Made by a program: the position numbers and the translations under genes. From the NCBI RefSeq assembly GCF_900142775.1, contig NZ_FRCC01000005.1:186001-250000 (forward strand): a stretch of 64,000 nt of DNA, read 5' to 3'. Numbering within the stretch: the stretch's first letter is position 1; every line of letters starts with the position of its first letter. Under the pieces are notes generated by a model. It saw only the letters and a list, made by a program, of their open reading frames with translations. It was not told where the DNA came from and did no database searches. Origin of the DNA: Flavobacterium flevense (GTDB taxonomy: Bacteria; Bacteroidota; Bacteroidia; Flavobacteriales; Flavobacteriaceae). Shown here in pieces: positions 10,921 through 19,371 of the stretch.

Positions 10921-11319
10921 ATGTTAGATTTAATTCTATGCGTCGATGACGACCCAATAACACTTATGTTATGTAAAAAAGTCATAGTAAAAGCTTCTTT
11001 TTCTAACAACATAATCACTGCAAAAAACGGAGAGGAAGCATTAGAATATTTCAATTCTATTCTAAACAAAGAAGAAAACAAACTTCCCGAATTAATTTTC
11101 CTGGATCTTAACATGCCTGTAATGGATGGATGGGAATTTCTTGACAGCTTTAGCACTGACAAATACTCCGAAGTAAATTCAACTAACGTAATTATACTAT
11201 CTTCAACAATAGATCCTGAAGATCTTGAAAAATCAAAAAAATACCCAATGGTGATTGACTTCTTATCAAAACCAATTACAACCGATATGCTGACTTATTT
11301 AAACACTAAACTGAGTTAA
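10921..11319 (+). CDS. Single-domain response regulator (CheY-like receiver)
   Basis: This is a stand-alone receiver domain of 132 residues. The acidic triad is D9-D10-D11, the phospho-acceptor is D62 in FLDLNMPVMDGW, the switch Ser/Thr is in LSST (93-96), and the conserved Lys is K117 in SKP. It begins 3 bases after the kinase stop and is clearly its operon partner. The motif spacing is the same as in the receiver at 390-791, so the two pairs look like copies of one module. There is no DNA-binding domain, so the output must go through another protein. Confidence 0.93.
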   Translation: MLDLILCVDDDPITLMLCKKVIVKASFSNNIITAKNGEEALEYFNSILNKEENKLPELIFLDLNMPVMDGWEFLDSFSTDKYSEVNSTNVIILSSTIDPEDLEKSKKYPMVIDFLSKPITTDMLTYLNTKLS

Positions 11320-11500
11320 TCTTAAAATCTATATCTTTCTTTTTTTTTTCGAAAATACAACACATGAGCCAGCTACAACATTAAGCATACACGCTTTTAC
11401 TTTTTTCCGAAAACAAAAGGCACGGACAGCTATAACAACTTTTACCCCAAAAGAAATGCTGATTCATTAAAAACTGTACCCACTTCAAAATAGCGTATAA

Positions 11501-11529
11501 ACAAAAAACCCTTTCTGTTTAGAAAGGGT
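11501..11529 (-). terminator. Rho-independent terminator of rpsT
   Basis: The stem ACCCTTTCT / AGAAAGGGT (11508-11516 with 11521-11529) has a 4-base loop. On the minus strand it is followed by a run of Ts. It lies about 27 bases beyond the rpsT stop. Confidence 0.88.
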
Positions 11530-11556
11530 CGTTGTATATATCAAAACTGTATTTTA

Positions 11557-11808
11557 TTACAATTTATTTACAAATTTAGTTAACTTAGATTTCAAGTTAG
11601 AAGCTTTATTATCATGGATAATATTCTTTTTAGCTAACTTATCAATCATAGAAATAACATTTGACAATTTAGAAGTAGCATCAGATTTATCAGTAGCTAT
11701 TCTTAACGCTTTGATAGCATTACGAGTAGTTTTGTGTTGATATCTGTTTAACACTCTTTTCTTTTCGTTACTTCTGATTCTTTTTAGAGCTGACTTATGA
11801 TTTGCCAT
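11557..11808 (-). CDS. rpsT: 30S ribosomal protein S20
   Basis: This is an 83-residue, Lys/Arg-rich helical protein that binds 16S rRNA in the body of the small subunit. The N-terminus MANHKSALKRIRSNEKKRVLN is the family signature, and the length is normal. It lies downstream of three tRNA-Glu genes on the same strand. I see no promoter or terminator between it and the nearest tRNA (40 bases), so it may be read from the tRNA promoter at 12195-12224. Its own terminator follows the stop. Confidence 0.97.
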   Translation of the reverse strand: MANHKSALKRIRSNEKKRVLNRYQHKTTRNAIKALRIATDKSDATSKLSNVISMIDKLAKKNIIHDNKASNLKSKLTKFVNKL

Positions 11809-11848
11809 TGTATTTTATCTTTTATCTTTTTTACTATATCTTTTCTTG

Positions 11849-11920
11849 TAGTCCGTAAGGGAATCGAACCCCTGTTACCAAGACGAAATCTTGGCGTCCT
11901 AACCCCTAGACGAACGGACC
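11849..11920 (-). tRNA. tRNA-Glu (anticodon TTC), divergent copy
   Basis: A 72-base cloverleaf on the minus strand. The acceptor stem is GGTCCGT with ACGGACT, the anticodon stem CCAAG/CTTGG encloses the loop ATTTCGT (anticodon TTC), and the T-arm AGGGG-TTCGATT-CCCTT is intact. CCA is not encoded. It differs from the two neighbouring tRNA-Glu copies in the D-loop, the anticodon stem (a compensated pair), loop positions 32 and 37 (A and G instead of T and A) and the T-stem. Confidence 0.93.
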
Positions 11921-11964
11921 AATATTCCTCTAAGTAAGTTTCAATCTGTTTCAAGATTAACTTG

Positions 11965-12036
11965 TAGTCCGTGGGGGAATCGAACCCCCCTTACCAGGAT
12001 GAAAACCTGGCGTCCTAACCGATAGACGAACGGACC
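11965..12036 (-). tRNA. tRNA-Glu (anticodon TTC)
   Basis: A 72-base minus-strand cloverleaf with acceptor GGTCCGT/ACGGACT, anticodon stem CCAGG/CCTGG around the loop TTTTCAT (anticodon TTC) and T-arm GGGGG-TTCGATT-CCCCC. It is identical to the copy at 12084-12155. CCA is not encoded. Confidence 0.95.
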
Positions 12037-12083
12037 ATAATTCCTTGTTTTAAGTCAGGAATTGTATTTCAATATTTCATTTG

Positions 12084-12155
12084 TAGTCCGTGGGGGAATC
12101 GAACCCCCCTTACCAGGATGAAAACCTGGCGTCCTAACCGATAGACGAACGGACC
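12084..12155 (-). tRNA. tRNA-Glu (anticodon TTC)
   Basis: This is the first gene of the three-tRNA cluster in transcription order and is identical over 72 bases to the copy at 11965-12036. A full promoter lies about 40-70 bases upstream (12195-12224), giving a leader of roughly 34 bases. Confidence 0.95.
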
Positions 12156-12194
12156 GTGCTTCACATTATGCTTAGCATTTCTGTATTGCGGTTG

Positions 12195-12224
12195 CAAAGA
12201 TACAACTGTTTTTTAATTGCGCAA
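12195..12224 (-). promoter_or_regulatory. Promoter of the tRNA-Glu cluster (TTG-N19-TATCTTTG)
   Basis: Read on the minus strand, TTG (12222-12224), 19 bases, then TATCTTTG (12195-12202) match the flavobacterial -33/-7 consensus. The promoter drives the three tRNA-Glu genes and possibly rpsT behind them. Confidence 0.75.
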
Positions 12225-12251
12225 TAGCTGAGACAAAAAAAATTATTTTTT

Positions 12252-13730
12252 TTAATATGCTTTAGCAAAAAACACTCTTTTAGTTGATGGATTCCCAGTA
12301 AACACGCAGCTTCCCGCTTCCTCCACTCCATCCAAAGGAATACATCTTATGGTTGCTTTTGTCAACTCCTTAATCCTCTCTTCTGTCGCTGCAGTTCCAT
12401 CCCAATGTGCTGATACAAAACCACCTTTGTTCTCTAAAACTGCTGTAAACTCATCAAAACTATTTACCTCAGTAATATGCGTTTCTCTGTAATTGAATGC
12501 TTTATTAAACAAATCGGACTGAATTTGCTCTAATAAACCGCTAATAAATTCAGCAATTCCTTCTTTAGGCTTCGATTCTTTAGTCAAAGTATCTCTTCTG
12601 GCTACTTCATAAGTTCCGTTTTCAATATCTTTTGGTCCAACAGCAATTCTTACCGGAACTCCTTTCAACTCCCATTCTGCAAATTTAAAACCTGGTTTTT
12701 GCGTAGTTCTGTCATCAAATTTTACAGAAATTCCCAGCTTACGCAAATCAGCAATTAATTTATCTACTTCGGCAGTTATCTGAGCCAATTGCTCATCCGT
12801 TTTATATATAGGAACAACAACAACTTGTATTGGCGCCAAATTAGGAGGCAATACCAATCCCTGGTCGTCAGAATGTGTCATCACTAAAGCTCCCATCAAT
12901 CGGGTCGAAACCCCCCAGGAAGTTCCCCAAACATATTCTTGTTTTCCTTCGGCATTCGCAAATTTTACATCAAATGCTTCCGCAAAATTTTGTCCTAAGA
13001 AATGAGAGGTTCCCGCCTGCAATGCTTTTCCATCCTGCATCAAAGCCTCAATACAATAAGTCTCTTCAGCACCGGCAAAACGTTCCGTTTCTGTTTTTAA
13101 TCCTTTCACAACAGGAATTGCCATAAAGTTTTGTGCAAAATCAGCATATACGTTCATCATTTTCTCTGACTCTTCAATAGCTTCTTTTCTTGTTGCATGT
13201 GCCGTATGCCCTTCTTGCCATAAAAACTCTGCAGTTCTCAAAAACAAACGCGTACGCATTTCCCATCTCACCACATTAGCCCATTGGTTAATCAATAAAG
13301 GCAAATCTCTATAGGATTGCACCCATCCTTTATAGGTAGACCAAATAATAGCCTCACTTGTAGGACGAACAATAAGTTCTTCTTCCAGCTTAGCATTAGG
13401 GTCAACCATTAATTTCCCGGGTCTGTCCGGATCATTTTTTAATCGGTAATGTGTTACCACAGCACATTCTTTAGCAAAACCTTCGGCATTTTTCTCCTCG
13501 GCTTCAAACATGCTTTTAGGAACAAACAAAGGAAAATAGGCATTTTGATGTCCTGTTTCTTTAAACATTCTGTCTAACTCAGCCTGCATTTTTTCCCAGA
13601 TAGCATAACCGTAAGGTTTAATGACCATGCAGCCTCTAACTCCTGAATTTTCGGCTAAATCAGCTTTTACAACCAGCTCATTATACCATTTTGAATAATC
13701 TTCTGATCGTGTAGTAAGGTTCTTACTCAT
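12252..13730 (-). CDS. proS: Prolyl-tRNA synthetase
   Basis: This 492-residue class II synthetase charges tRNA-Pro. The sequence is of the shorter archaeal/eukaryotic-like ProS type without the bacterial editing insertion: motif 2 is in the region [15 protein letters not shown] to [20 protein letters not shown], motif 3 is [17 protein letters not shown], and the anticodon-binding region includes [11 protein letters not shown]. It ends with the C-terminal zinc-binding-like region and a terminal Tyr (FFAKAY), typical of this type. A strong promoter is seen at 13784-13811. The terminator is not obvious; the tRNA promoter region lies just beyond the stop. Confidence 0.97.
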   Translation of the reverse strand: MSKNLTTRSEDYSKWYNELVVKADLAENSGVRGCMVIKPYGYAIWEKMQAELDRMFKETGHQNAYFPLFVPKSMFEAEEKNAEGFAKECAVVTHYRLKNDPDRPGKLMVDPNAKLEEELIVRPTSEAIIWSTYKGWVQSYRDLPLLINQWANVVRWEMRTRLFLRTAEFLWQEGHTAHATRKEAIEESEKMMNVYADFAQNFMAIPVVKGLKTETERFAGAEETYCIEALMQDGKALQAGTSHFLGQNFAEAFDVKFANAEGKQEYVWGTSWGVSTRLMGALVMTHSDDQGLVLPPNLAPIQVVVVPIYKTDEQLAQITAEVDKLIADLRKLGISVKFDDRTTQKPGFKFAEWELKGVPVRIAVGPKDIENGTYEVARRDTLTKESKPKEGIAEFISGLLEQIQSDLFNKAFNYRETHITEVNSFDEFTAVLENKGGFVSAHWDGTAATEERIKELTKATIRCIPLDGVEEAGSCVFTGNPSTKRVFFAKAY

Positions 13731-13783
13731 ATTGAATAGTTTGGCACAAATTTTGTTTTGTTTTATTTAACTAAATAGTTTGG

Positions 13784-13811
13784 CAAAACTAACTATTTTT
13801 GTAATGTCCAA
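13784..13811 (-). promoter_or_regulatory. proS promoter (TTG-N17-TAGTTTTG)
   Basis: On the minus strand, TTG (13809-13811) lies 17 bases before TAGTTTTG (13784-13791), a full -33/-7 match. The start would be near 13777, about 46 bases before the proS ATG. It overlaps a -7 box for the divergent lipoprotein gene. Confidence 0.7.
13794..13801 (+). promoter_or_regulatory. -7 box (TATTTTTG) for the divergent lipoprotein gene
   Basis: TATTTTTG fits TAnnTTTG and lies 30 bases before the ATG at 13832. It sits inside the proS promoter spacer on the other strand, so the two promoters probably compete. No TTG is found at the right -33 spacing. Confidence 0.45.
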
Positions 13812-13831
13812 CAATAAAAAACACAACAGAT

Positions 13832-14752
13832 ATGAAAACTAATATTTTTCCAAAAACAAAAAATTACCTTTATATTGGATTGCTAAGTCTTTTTATGATC
13901 TCTTGTGGTTCTTATCAAAATAGTTCCTATTATGAAAGTGATGGAATATACGGCACCTCAACCGACAGAAATGTAGAAAGAAGAAATACTAATTCTGATA
14001 ATTACTATAAAGATTATTTTAGTGCTTTACAAGACGACAGTCAATCTTCTGAAGTTATAACAGATATTGACAAATACAGCGATTTTGACTCCGTTGATAA
14101 CGATTCTTATACAGGTTATGCCGGCTGGGGCGATAACCAAACCGGGACTATCGTGAATATTTACCCAAATTACTGGGGAATGAATTCCGGATTTGGCTGG
14201 AATAACTGGGGATGGAACAACTGGGGCTGGAATAATTGGGGAATGAATTACGGTTTTGGATGGAACAACTGGGGATGGAACAACTGGGGAATGAATTATG
14301 GTTTTGGATGGAACAACTGGGGCTATAATAACTGGGGCTATAATAATTGGGGTTGGAACAACAATTACTATTATAACAGACCTAACTACTCTTCTTATAC
14401 TCCAACGAGAAGAAGATCTGTAAGCAACTCTACCAATTACTCTTCAGGCAACAGAACCTACACTCCAACGAGAAGTTACTCTACCGACCGTGTTAATTCA
14501 CGCAGAGCTACATTTACTAATCCAAGAACCTACAACAGAAACAGCAATACAAATAGTACAACTACTACCAGAAGATCAGCTACACAAAATACTACTACCA
14601 GACAACAAAGCAATTATTCAAGAAACGAAAGCTACACACCTTCCAGATCTTACAGCAGCCCATCAAGCAATAGCGGCAGTAGCGGACGTTCTTATGGCGG
14701 AAGCAGCAGCGGTGGCGGAAGCTCAAGATCATCCGGAGGAGGCAGAAGATAA
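13832..14752 (+). CDS. Lipoprotein with Trp/Gly/Asn-rich tandem repeats
   Basis: This 306-residue protein has a lipoprotein signal (lipobox FMISC, C25). An acidic, Ser/Asp-rich stretch reaches about residue 105. The region about 110-185 is built of short tandem repeats of the type NNWGWNNWG with MNYGFGWN variants. A basic, Ser/Thr/Asn/Arg-rich segment follows, and a Gly/Ser tail ends in GGGRR. I recognise no enzyme domain. The low-complexity aromatic repeat suggests a structural or surface role, which is an inference. The FadL-type gene begins 21 bases after the stop, so the two are probably co-transcribed. A Ser/Gly-rich overlapping frame (14490-14777) is a shadow of this repeat. Confidence 0.85.
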   Translation: MKTNIFPKTKNYLYIGLLSLFMISCGSYQNSSYYESDGIYGTSTDRNVERRNTNSDNYYKDYFSALQDDSQSSEVITDIDKYSDFDSVDNDSYTGYAGWGDNQTGTIVNIYPNYWGMNSGFGWNNWGWNNWGWNNWGMNYGFGWNNWGWNNWGMNYGFGWNNWGYNNWGYNNWGWNNNYYYNRPNYSSYTPTRRRSVSNSTNYSSGNRTYTPTRSYSTDRVNSRRATFTNPRTYNRNSNTNSTTTTRRSATQNTTTRQQSNYSRNESYTPSRSYSSPSSNSGSSGRSYGGSSSGGGSSRSSGGGRR

Positions 14753-14773
14753 TAACCATTTAAAACCTACACA

Positions 14774-16309
14774 ATGAAAAAATACCTATATTTAATCTTA
14801 GCAGGGTTTACATTTAGCGCTGTACAATCTCAGGAATTAGTAGATGCTTTAAGATATTCGCAGGATAATCCCAACGGTAGCGCACGTTACAGAGCCATGA
14901 GCGGTGCTTTTGGAGCATTAGGAGGCGATTTATCTTCATTAAATGTGAATCCAGCGGGTAGTGCTGTTTTTAATAATAACCAACTTGCTTTTTCTTTTAG
15001 CAATGTAGATACTAAAAATAAATCCAATTATTTTGGCACTAACATGACCGGAAAAGACAATTCCTTTGATATCAATCAAGCCGGAGCTGTGTTTGTTTTT
15101 AACAATCGCAGTCAAAGCAATTGGACTAAAATAGCATTAGCCATAAACTATGAGCAAACCAACAATTTCAACAACGCTATAATTTCAGCAGGCACTAATC
15201 CAACTAATTCTGTTGGTGATTATTTTTTATATTATGCTAATGGCGATTCCAGAAGAAATCTGGCAGCTGTTCCATTAGGCACCATTCGAAACTTCGATTA
15301 CTATCAATTAGACTATGTTAAACAACAGGCTTTTTTAGGCTACGAAGGCTATCTGATTAATCCGGTAACGGAAGACGACAACAATACACAATACACCACC
15401 AATGTACCTGCGGGAGGCAATTACTATCAGGAAAACACCATTACTTCAGAAGGATATAATGGAAAACTTTCTTTTAACGCAGCCACTTCATACAAAGACA
15501 AACTGTATCTGGGACTAACCTTAAACTCTCATTTTACTGATTTCAGACAAAACACCTTGTTTTATGAAGATAATGATAACGCTAATAACAATATCGTTGA
15601 CTTAATAAACACCTCTTTTGAAAATGAAATTTATACGTACGGCTCTGGATTTTCATTCCAACTGGGAGCTATAGCAAAATTAAATGAGGAAGTACGCTTG
15701 GGACTTTCTTATGAATCCCCTACCTGGAACAAATTTAATGACGAAGTAAGACAAAATCTTTTTTCTACAATTCAAAATTACGAAAACAACAATAATCCTA
15801 ATGAAGAGGTTATAAATCCAGATTCATTTCAAACAACAATATACGACACTTATAAATTAAAAACACCCGGTAAAATCACAGGAAGTATTGCTTATGTTTT
15901 TAACAAAAAAGGATTAATCAGCTTAGACTATGGCTATAAAGATTACAGTAGTATAGAATATTCCATGGAAAGAGACACCAGAAACCCTTATATTAATTCA
16001 GATATCTCAGAACAATTAAGAGGAGCTTCTGAAATAAGATTGGGTGGAGAATACAAAATTGAAAGATTAAGTCTGAGAGCCGGTTATCGTTTTGAAGGAA
16101 GTCCTTATAAAGACAAAACTACTGTGGGTGATTTAAATGGATTTTCAGCAGGTTTGGGTTATAATTTTGGAGGCACAAAAGTGGATCTTTCTTATGCTTA
16201 CGCCAAAAGAAATTCGCAACAAGGCTTTTTTAGCCAGGGTTTTAAAGATGGAGCCAGTATCGACGCAATCAACAACAGCGTTTCTTTATCCCTATTATTT
16301 GAACTGTAA
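14774..16309 (+). CDS. FadL/OmpP1-type outer membrane beta-barrel protein
   Basis: This 511-residue protein has a signal peptide (cut near AVQSQ). Its N-terminal region, ALRYSQDNPNGSARYRAMSGAFGALGGDLSSLNVNPAG, is typical of the OmpP1/FadL/TodX family, whose N-terminal hatch plugs the barrel. Alternating beta strands run to the C-terminus, which ends in aromatic/hydrophobic LLFEL as expected for an outer membrane barrel. In Bacteroidota such proteins are often labelled hemin receptor, but the family transports hydrophobic molecules such as fatty acids; the actual substrate is unknown. It follows the repeat lipoprotein by 21 bases and ends at a clear terminator. Confidence 0.88.
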   Translation: MKKYLYLILAGFTFSAVQSQELVDALRYSQDNPNGSARYRAMSGAFGALGGDLSSLNVNPAGSAVFNNNQLAFSFSNVDTKNKSNYFGTNMTGKDNSFDINQAGAVFVFNNRSQSNWTKIALAINYEQTNNFNNAIISAGTNPTNSVGDYFLYYANGDSRRNLAAVPLGTIRNFDYYQLDYVKQQAFLGYEGYLINPVTEDDNNTQYTTNVPAGGNYYQENTITSEGYNGKLSFNAATSYKDKLYLGLTLNSHFTDFRQNTLFYEDNDNANNNIVDLINTSFENEIYTYGSGFSFQLGAIAKLNEEVRLGLSYESPTWNKFNDEVRQNLFSTIQNYENNNNPNEEVINPDSFQTTIYDTYKLKTPGKITGSIAYVFNKKGLISLDYGYKDYSSIEYSMERDTRNPYINSDISEQLRGASEIRLGGEYKIERLSLRAGYRFEGSPYKDKTTVGDLNGFSAGLGYNFGGTKVDLSYAYAKRNSQQGFFSQGFKDGASIDAINNSVSLSLLFEL

Positions 16310-16335
16310 TTACTGACAAAATAATTTGAAGAATT

Positions 16336-16371
16336 ACCGTCTTGTCCTTAATAAACAAGGCGGTTTTTTTT
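16336..16371 (+). terminator. Rho-independent terminator
   Basis: An ACCGTCTTGT / ACAAGGCGGT stem (with one G-T pair) is followed by eight Ts, 27 bases past the stop of the FadL-type gene. Confidence 0.85.
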
Positions 16372-16463
16372 AGCCCTGATGGCAGCGGCATCCTTTCCTG
16401 CCTCCCGAAGCCTCGGGAGTGGCAGGAAAGATACAGCGAACAGCAGGATTAGCTCCTGAAAAC
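16371..16463 (+). repeat. Structured intergenic repeat, copy 1
   Basis: The element begins TAGCCCTGAT and runs to GATACAGCGAACAGCAGGA and the following GCTCCTGAAAACC. Its middle is a long hairpin: CCTTTCCTGCC pairs with GGCAGGAAAG around an inner TCCCGA/TCGGGA stem. A second copy in opposite orientation is at 31908-32007. It lies between the FadL-type terminator and rimO. Similar intergenic repeats occur in flavobacterial genomes; its function is unknown. Confidence 0.7.
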
Positions 16464-16535
16464 CGTACTAAAACATAGTCAAAGTAATATTCTTTGAATA
16501 AAAAACCGTAATTTTGCACTCCAATTTACAAATAT

Positions 16536-17849
16536 ATGAGAACCAAGTCTTTAAAAAAGAACAAAATAAACGTAATTACCTTAGGGTGTTCAAAAAACAT
16601 ATATGATAGTGAGGTATTAATGGGACAGCTTCGCGCCAATGGAAAAGAGGTAGAACACGAGGCTCCTGTTGAGAGAGAAGGAAATATTATTGTTATCAAT
16701 ACTTGCGGTTTTATTGACAATGCTAAAGCAGAATCAGTAAATATGATTCTGGAATATGCCGACAAGAAAGAAAAAGGTTTGGTTGACAAAGTTTTTGTAA
16801 CAGGATGTTTATCGGAAAGATACCGACCTGATCTGGAAAAAGAAATCCCGAATGTTGATCAGTTTTTTGGAACTACAGAGCTTCCTCAACTATTAAAAGC
16901 GCTGGGAGCCGATTACAAGCATGAATTACTAGGAGAACGTTTAACAACAACTCCTAAAAATTATGCGTATTTAAAAATTGCTGAAGGCTGCGACAGACCG
17001 TGCAGTTTTTGTGCTATTCCTATTATGCGTGGAAAACATGTTTCGCAACCTATTGAAAAACTGGTTAAAGAAGCCGAAGGTTTAGCCCGAGACGGAGTAA
17101 AAGAATTAATACTGATTGCTCAGGATTTAACCTATTATGGTCTTGATATATACAAAAAACGAAATTTAGCGGAACTTCTGGAAGCCCTGGCAGCTGTTGA
17201 AGGAATCGAGTGGATTCGTTTGCATTATGCCTTCCCTACCGGTTTCCCAATGGATGTTTTAGATTTAATGAAACGCGAACCTAAGATTTGTAATTACATT
17301 GATATTCCGTTACAGCATATCTCTGATTCTATTTTAAAATCAATGCGTCGCGGAACAACTCAGGCAAAAACAACCCAATTATTAAAAGATTTCAGAGCAG
17401 CAGTTCCCGGAATGGCTATTCGTACAACTCTGATTGTAGGGTATCCCGGAGAAACGCAGGAAGATTTTGAAATTCTGAAAGATTTTGTTCAGGAAATGAA
17501 ATTTGACCGCATGGGATGTTTTGCTTATTCTCATGAGGAAAATACACATGCTTACTTACTGGAAGATGATGTTCCGGATGATGTAAAGCAAGCCCGTGCT
17601 AATGAAATTATGGAATTACAGTCGCAAATTTCATGGGATTTAAATCAGGAAAAAGTAGGACAAACATTTAAATGCATTATTGACAGAAAAGAAGGAAGCC
17701 ACTTTGTAGGCCGCACCGAATTTGACAGTCCAGATGTTGACAACGAAGTATTAATAGATGCTTCTCAATTTTATTTGAAAACAGGTGATTTTGCAATGAT
17801 TAAAATTACTGAAGCAACAGAGTTTGACCTTTACGGAGAACCAGCATAA
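16536..17849 (+). CDS. rimO: Ribosomal protein S12 methylthiotransferase RimO
   Basis: This 437-residue radical SAM enzyme carries two iron-sulfur clusters and adds a methylthio group to an aspartate of ribosomal protein S12. The N-terminal UPF0004 domain has cysteines in LGCSKN, NTCGFID and TGCLSERY. The SAM cluster motif is CDRPCSFC, followed by AIPIMRGKHVS. The C-terminal TRAM domain (KVGQTFKCIIDRKE) is that of RimO rather than MiaB. A TAATTTTG box at 16508-16515 lies 20 bases before the ATG and may be its -7 element. Confidence 0.95.
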   Translation: MRTKSLKKNKINVITLGCSKNIYDSEVLMGQLRANGKEVEHEAPVEREGNIIVINTCGFIDNAKAESVNMILEYADKKEKGLVDKVFVTGCLSERYRPDLEKEIPNVDQFFGTTELPQLLKALGADYKHELLGERLTTTPKNYAYLKIAEGCDRPCSFCAIPIMRGKHVSQPIEKLVKEAEGLARDGVKELILIAQDLTYYGLDIYKKRNLAELLEALAAVEGIEWIRLHYAFPTGFPMDVLDLMKREPKICNYIDIPLQHISDSILKSMRRGTTQAKTTQLLKDFRAAVPGMAIRTTLIVGYPGETQEDFEILKDFVQEMKFDRMGCFAYSHEENTHAYLLEDDVPDDVKQARANEIMELQSQISWDLNQEKVGQTFKCIIDRKEGSHFVGRTEFDSPDVDNEVLIDASQFYLKTGDFAMIKITEATEFDLYGEPA

Positions 17850-17880
17850 AATTTAATTTTAGCTTTTAAAAAAAATAAAC

Positions 17881-18357
17881 ATGAACAAGACACAATTTAT
17901 TTTTGTATTAACGTTTATATTATTATCCATTAATACAACTTTTGCACAATACGGATATGGTAATGGTTATGGCAACGGTTACGGAATGGGGAGAAACAGC
18001 ATGGGAATGAGCCAAATGGATCAAACACCATCAAAACCTAAGGAAATTCCGGTTGAAGTTACTGTTGGTAAAATAATGGAAAAACTAAAACCTGAATTAA
18101 ACCTGGATGAGTTACAAACTATTGCTATTGGAAATGTTTATACTGACATTATCAAATCGCAAACTGCCATTATGAAAAATGAAAATTTAAGTCAGGCAGA
18201 TAAATCAAATGAAATAAAAGCTCTTTTTGAAGTAAACGAAAGAAAAGTAAACGAATACCTGAACGAAGAGCAGAAACAAAAATACAAAGCGCTGAAAGAA
18301 GATCGCGGAACGAACAAAAAAGAGAAAAAGAAAAAATCAAAAAAGGAAAACAATTAG
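17881..18357 (+). CDS. Small secreted protein, basic C-terminus
   Basis: This 158-residue protein has a clear signal peptide (cut after TTFAQ). A short Gly/Tyr/Asn/Met-rich stretch (YGYGNGYGNGYGMG) comes first, then a helical region of about residues 55-140 with evenly spaced charged residues (ENLSQADKSNEIKALFEVNERKVNEYL), and a very Lys-rich tail. The helical part resembles LTXXQ/Spy-like periplasmic proteins in style (LNEEQKQKYKAL), but I cannot assign it. It begins 31 bases after rimO and 31 bases before the amidase gene, so all three may share a transcript. Confidence 0.75.
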   Translation: MNKTQFIFVLTFILLSINTTFAQYGYGNGYGNGYGMGRNSMGMSQMDQTPSKPKEIPVEVTVGKIMEKLKPELNLDELQTIAIGNVYTDIIKSQTAIMKNENLSQADKSNEIKALFEVNERKVNEYLNEEQKQKYKALKEDRGTNKKEKKKKSKKENN

Positions 18358-18388
18358 TTTTCCTTTTTTAATAAAATAGCTTTAAAAA

Positions 18389-19291
18389 ATGAATAAAAAT
18401 CTTAGTTATTTAATCACTGCTGCAATTATCACATCCTGCTCCACAAACCCTTACAAAAAGAGTGAGAAGGAATATTCTACCAAATTAAAATCCTTACAGG
18501 TTGAAATGGCGGTCAAAAAACCAGAACCGCTACCTGCAGTTGACAAAGTTGTAATAAGTATTGACAGTGCATATTCTAAACAATTGTACACTTTTAAAGA
18601 CAGTATTTTTAAAACAGGATCAACCCAATTAGATAATGGGATTCATACCGAATGGATTAGTACAGTAAATTTCAATCTTCGCAAGCCTAATTTTATTATC
18701 ATTCATCATACTGCTCAGGATTCTGTTCAGCAAACAATCAATACATTTACAAAAGAAGCCACTCAGGTAAGTGCCCATTATGTAATTGCCGATGATGGTC
18801 ATGTTGTACAAATGCTGAACGATTATTTACGTGCCTGGCATGCGGGAATAGGTTCCTGGGGAAAAAATACGGATATTAATTCGGCTTCTATCGGAATCGA
18901 ATTAGACAATAATGGTATCGAACCTTTTTCTGAGGCACAAATAACAAGTCTTATGGCATTATTAAGTAAATTAAAAAAAGACTATAATATTCCGGCTCAA
19001 AACATTATAGGTCATTCTGATATTGCTCCTACCCGAAAAAAAGATCCAAGTGCACAATTTCCATGGAAAGTATTAGCCGAAAATGGTTTTGGAATATGGA
19101 AAGATGATATACTTCCCTTAGCTCCATTTGATTTCAATCCTGAATTAGCCTTGCGAATCATCGGCTATGATACTACGAATTATAATGCAGCCATTACCGC
19201 TTTTAAATTACACTATATGCCTGAGGAAGTAAATGCTGTTTTAGATCAAAATACCATCAATACCATTTACTCTATTTATCTAAAGCAATAA
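18389..19291 (+). CDS. N-acetylmuramoyl-L-alanine amidase lipoprotein (Amidase_2)
   Basis: This 300-residue enzyme is predicted to cut the amide between N-acetylmuramic acid and L-alanine in peptidoglycan. The lipobox ITSC places the lipidated Cys at 17. The amidase_2/PGRP fold starts near residue 100: zinc ligands are H106 or H107 (IIIHHTAQDS), H209 (IIGHSDIAP) and D219 (KKDPS), and the GIELDN motif is at 169-174. The ligand set and the HYVIADDGHVVQML strand agree with AmpD-like enzymes. Being lipid-anchored, it probably acts in the periplasm on cell-wall turnover or remodelling. A hairpin terminator follows. Confidence 0.92.
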   Translation: MNKNLSYLITAAIITSCSTNPYKKSEKEYSTKLKSLQVEMAVKKPEPLPAVDKVVISIDSAYSKQLYTFKDSIFKTGSTQLDNGIHTEWISTVNFNLRKPNFIIIHHTAQDSVQQTINTFTKEATQVSAHYVIADDGHVVQMLNDYLRAWHAGIGSWGKNTDINSASIGIELDNNGIEPFSEAQITSLMALLSKLKKDYNIPAQNIIGHSDIAPTRKKDPSAQFPWKVLAENGFGIWKDDILPLAPFDFNPELALRIIGYDTTNYNAAITAFKLHYMPEEVNAVLDQNTINTIYSIYLKQ

Positions 19292-19314
19292 TTAAACAAA
19301 ACATAAAACCTATT

Positions 19315-19355
19315 AAAAAGTCTTTGCAGCTCAGTCAGGCCACAAAGACTTTTTT
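19315..19355 (+). terminator. Terminator of the amidase gene
   Basis: The stem AAAAAGTCTTTG / CAAAGACTTTTT ends in a T run, 24 bases past the stop. Confidence 0.85.
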
Positions 19356-19371
19356 AATTCCTTATAAATAA

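Noticed and set aside
12252..13730. Horizontal transfer of proS because it is archaeal/eukaryotic-like
   Set aside because: This ProS type is widespread in Bacteroidota and the codon style matches the neighbours, so no special transfer is implied.
14490..14777. 95-residue frame overlapping the end of the repeat lipoprotein gene
   Set aside because: The composition (Ala/Glu/His-rich) is what the Ser/Gly/Arg-repeat DNA gives in another frame; the lipoprotein frame has a signal and is continuous.
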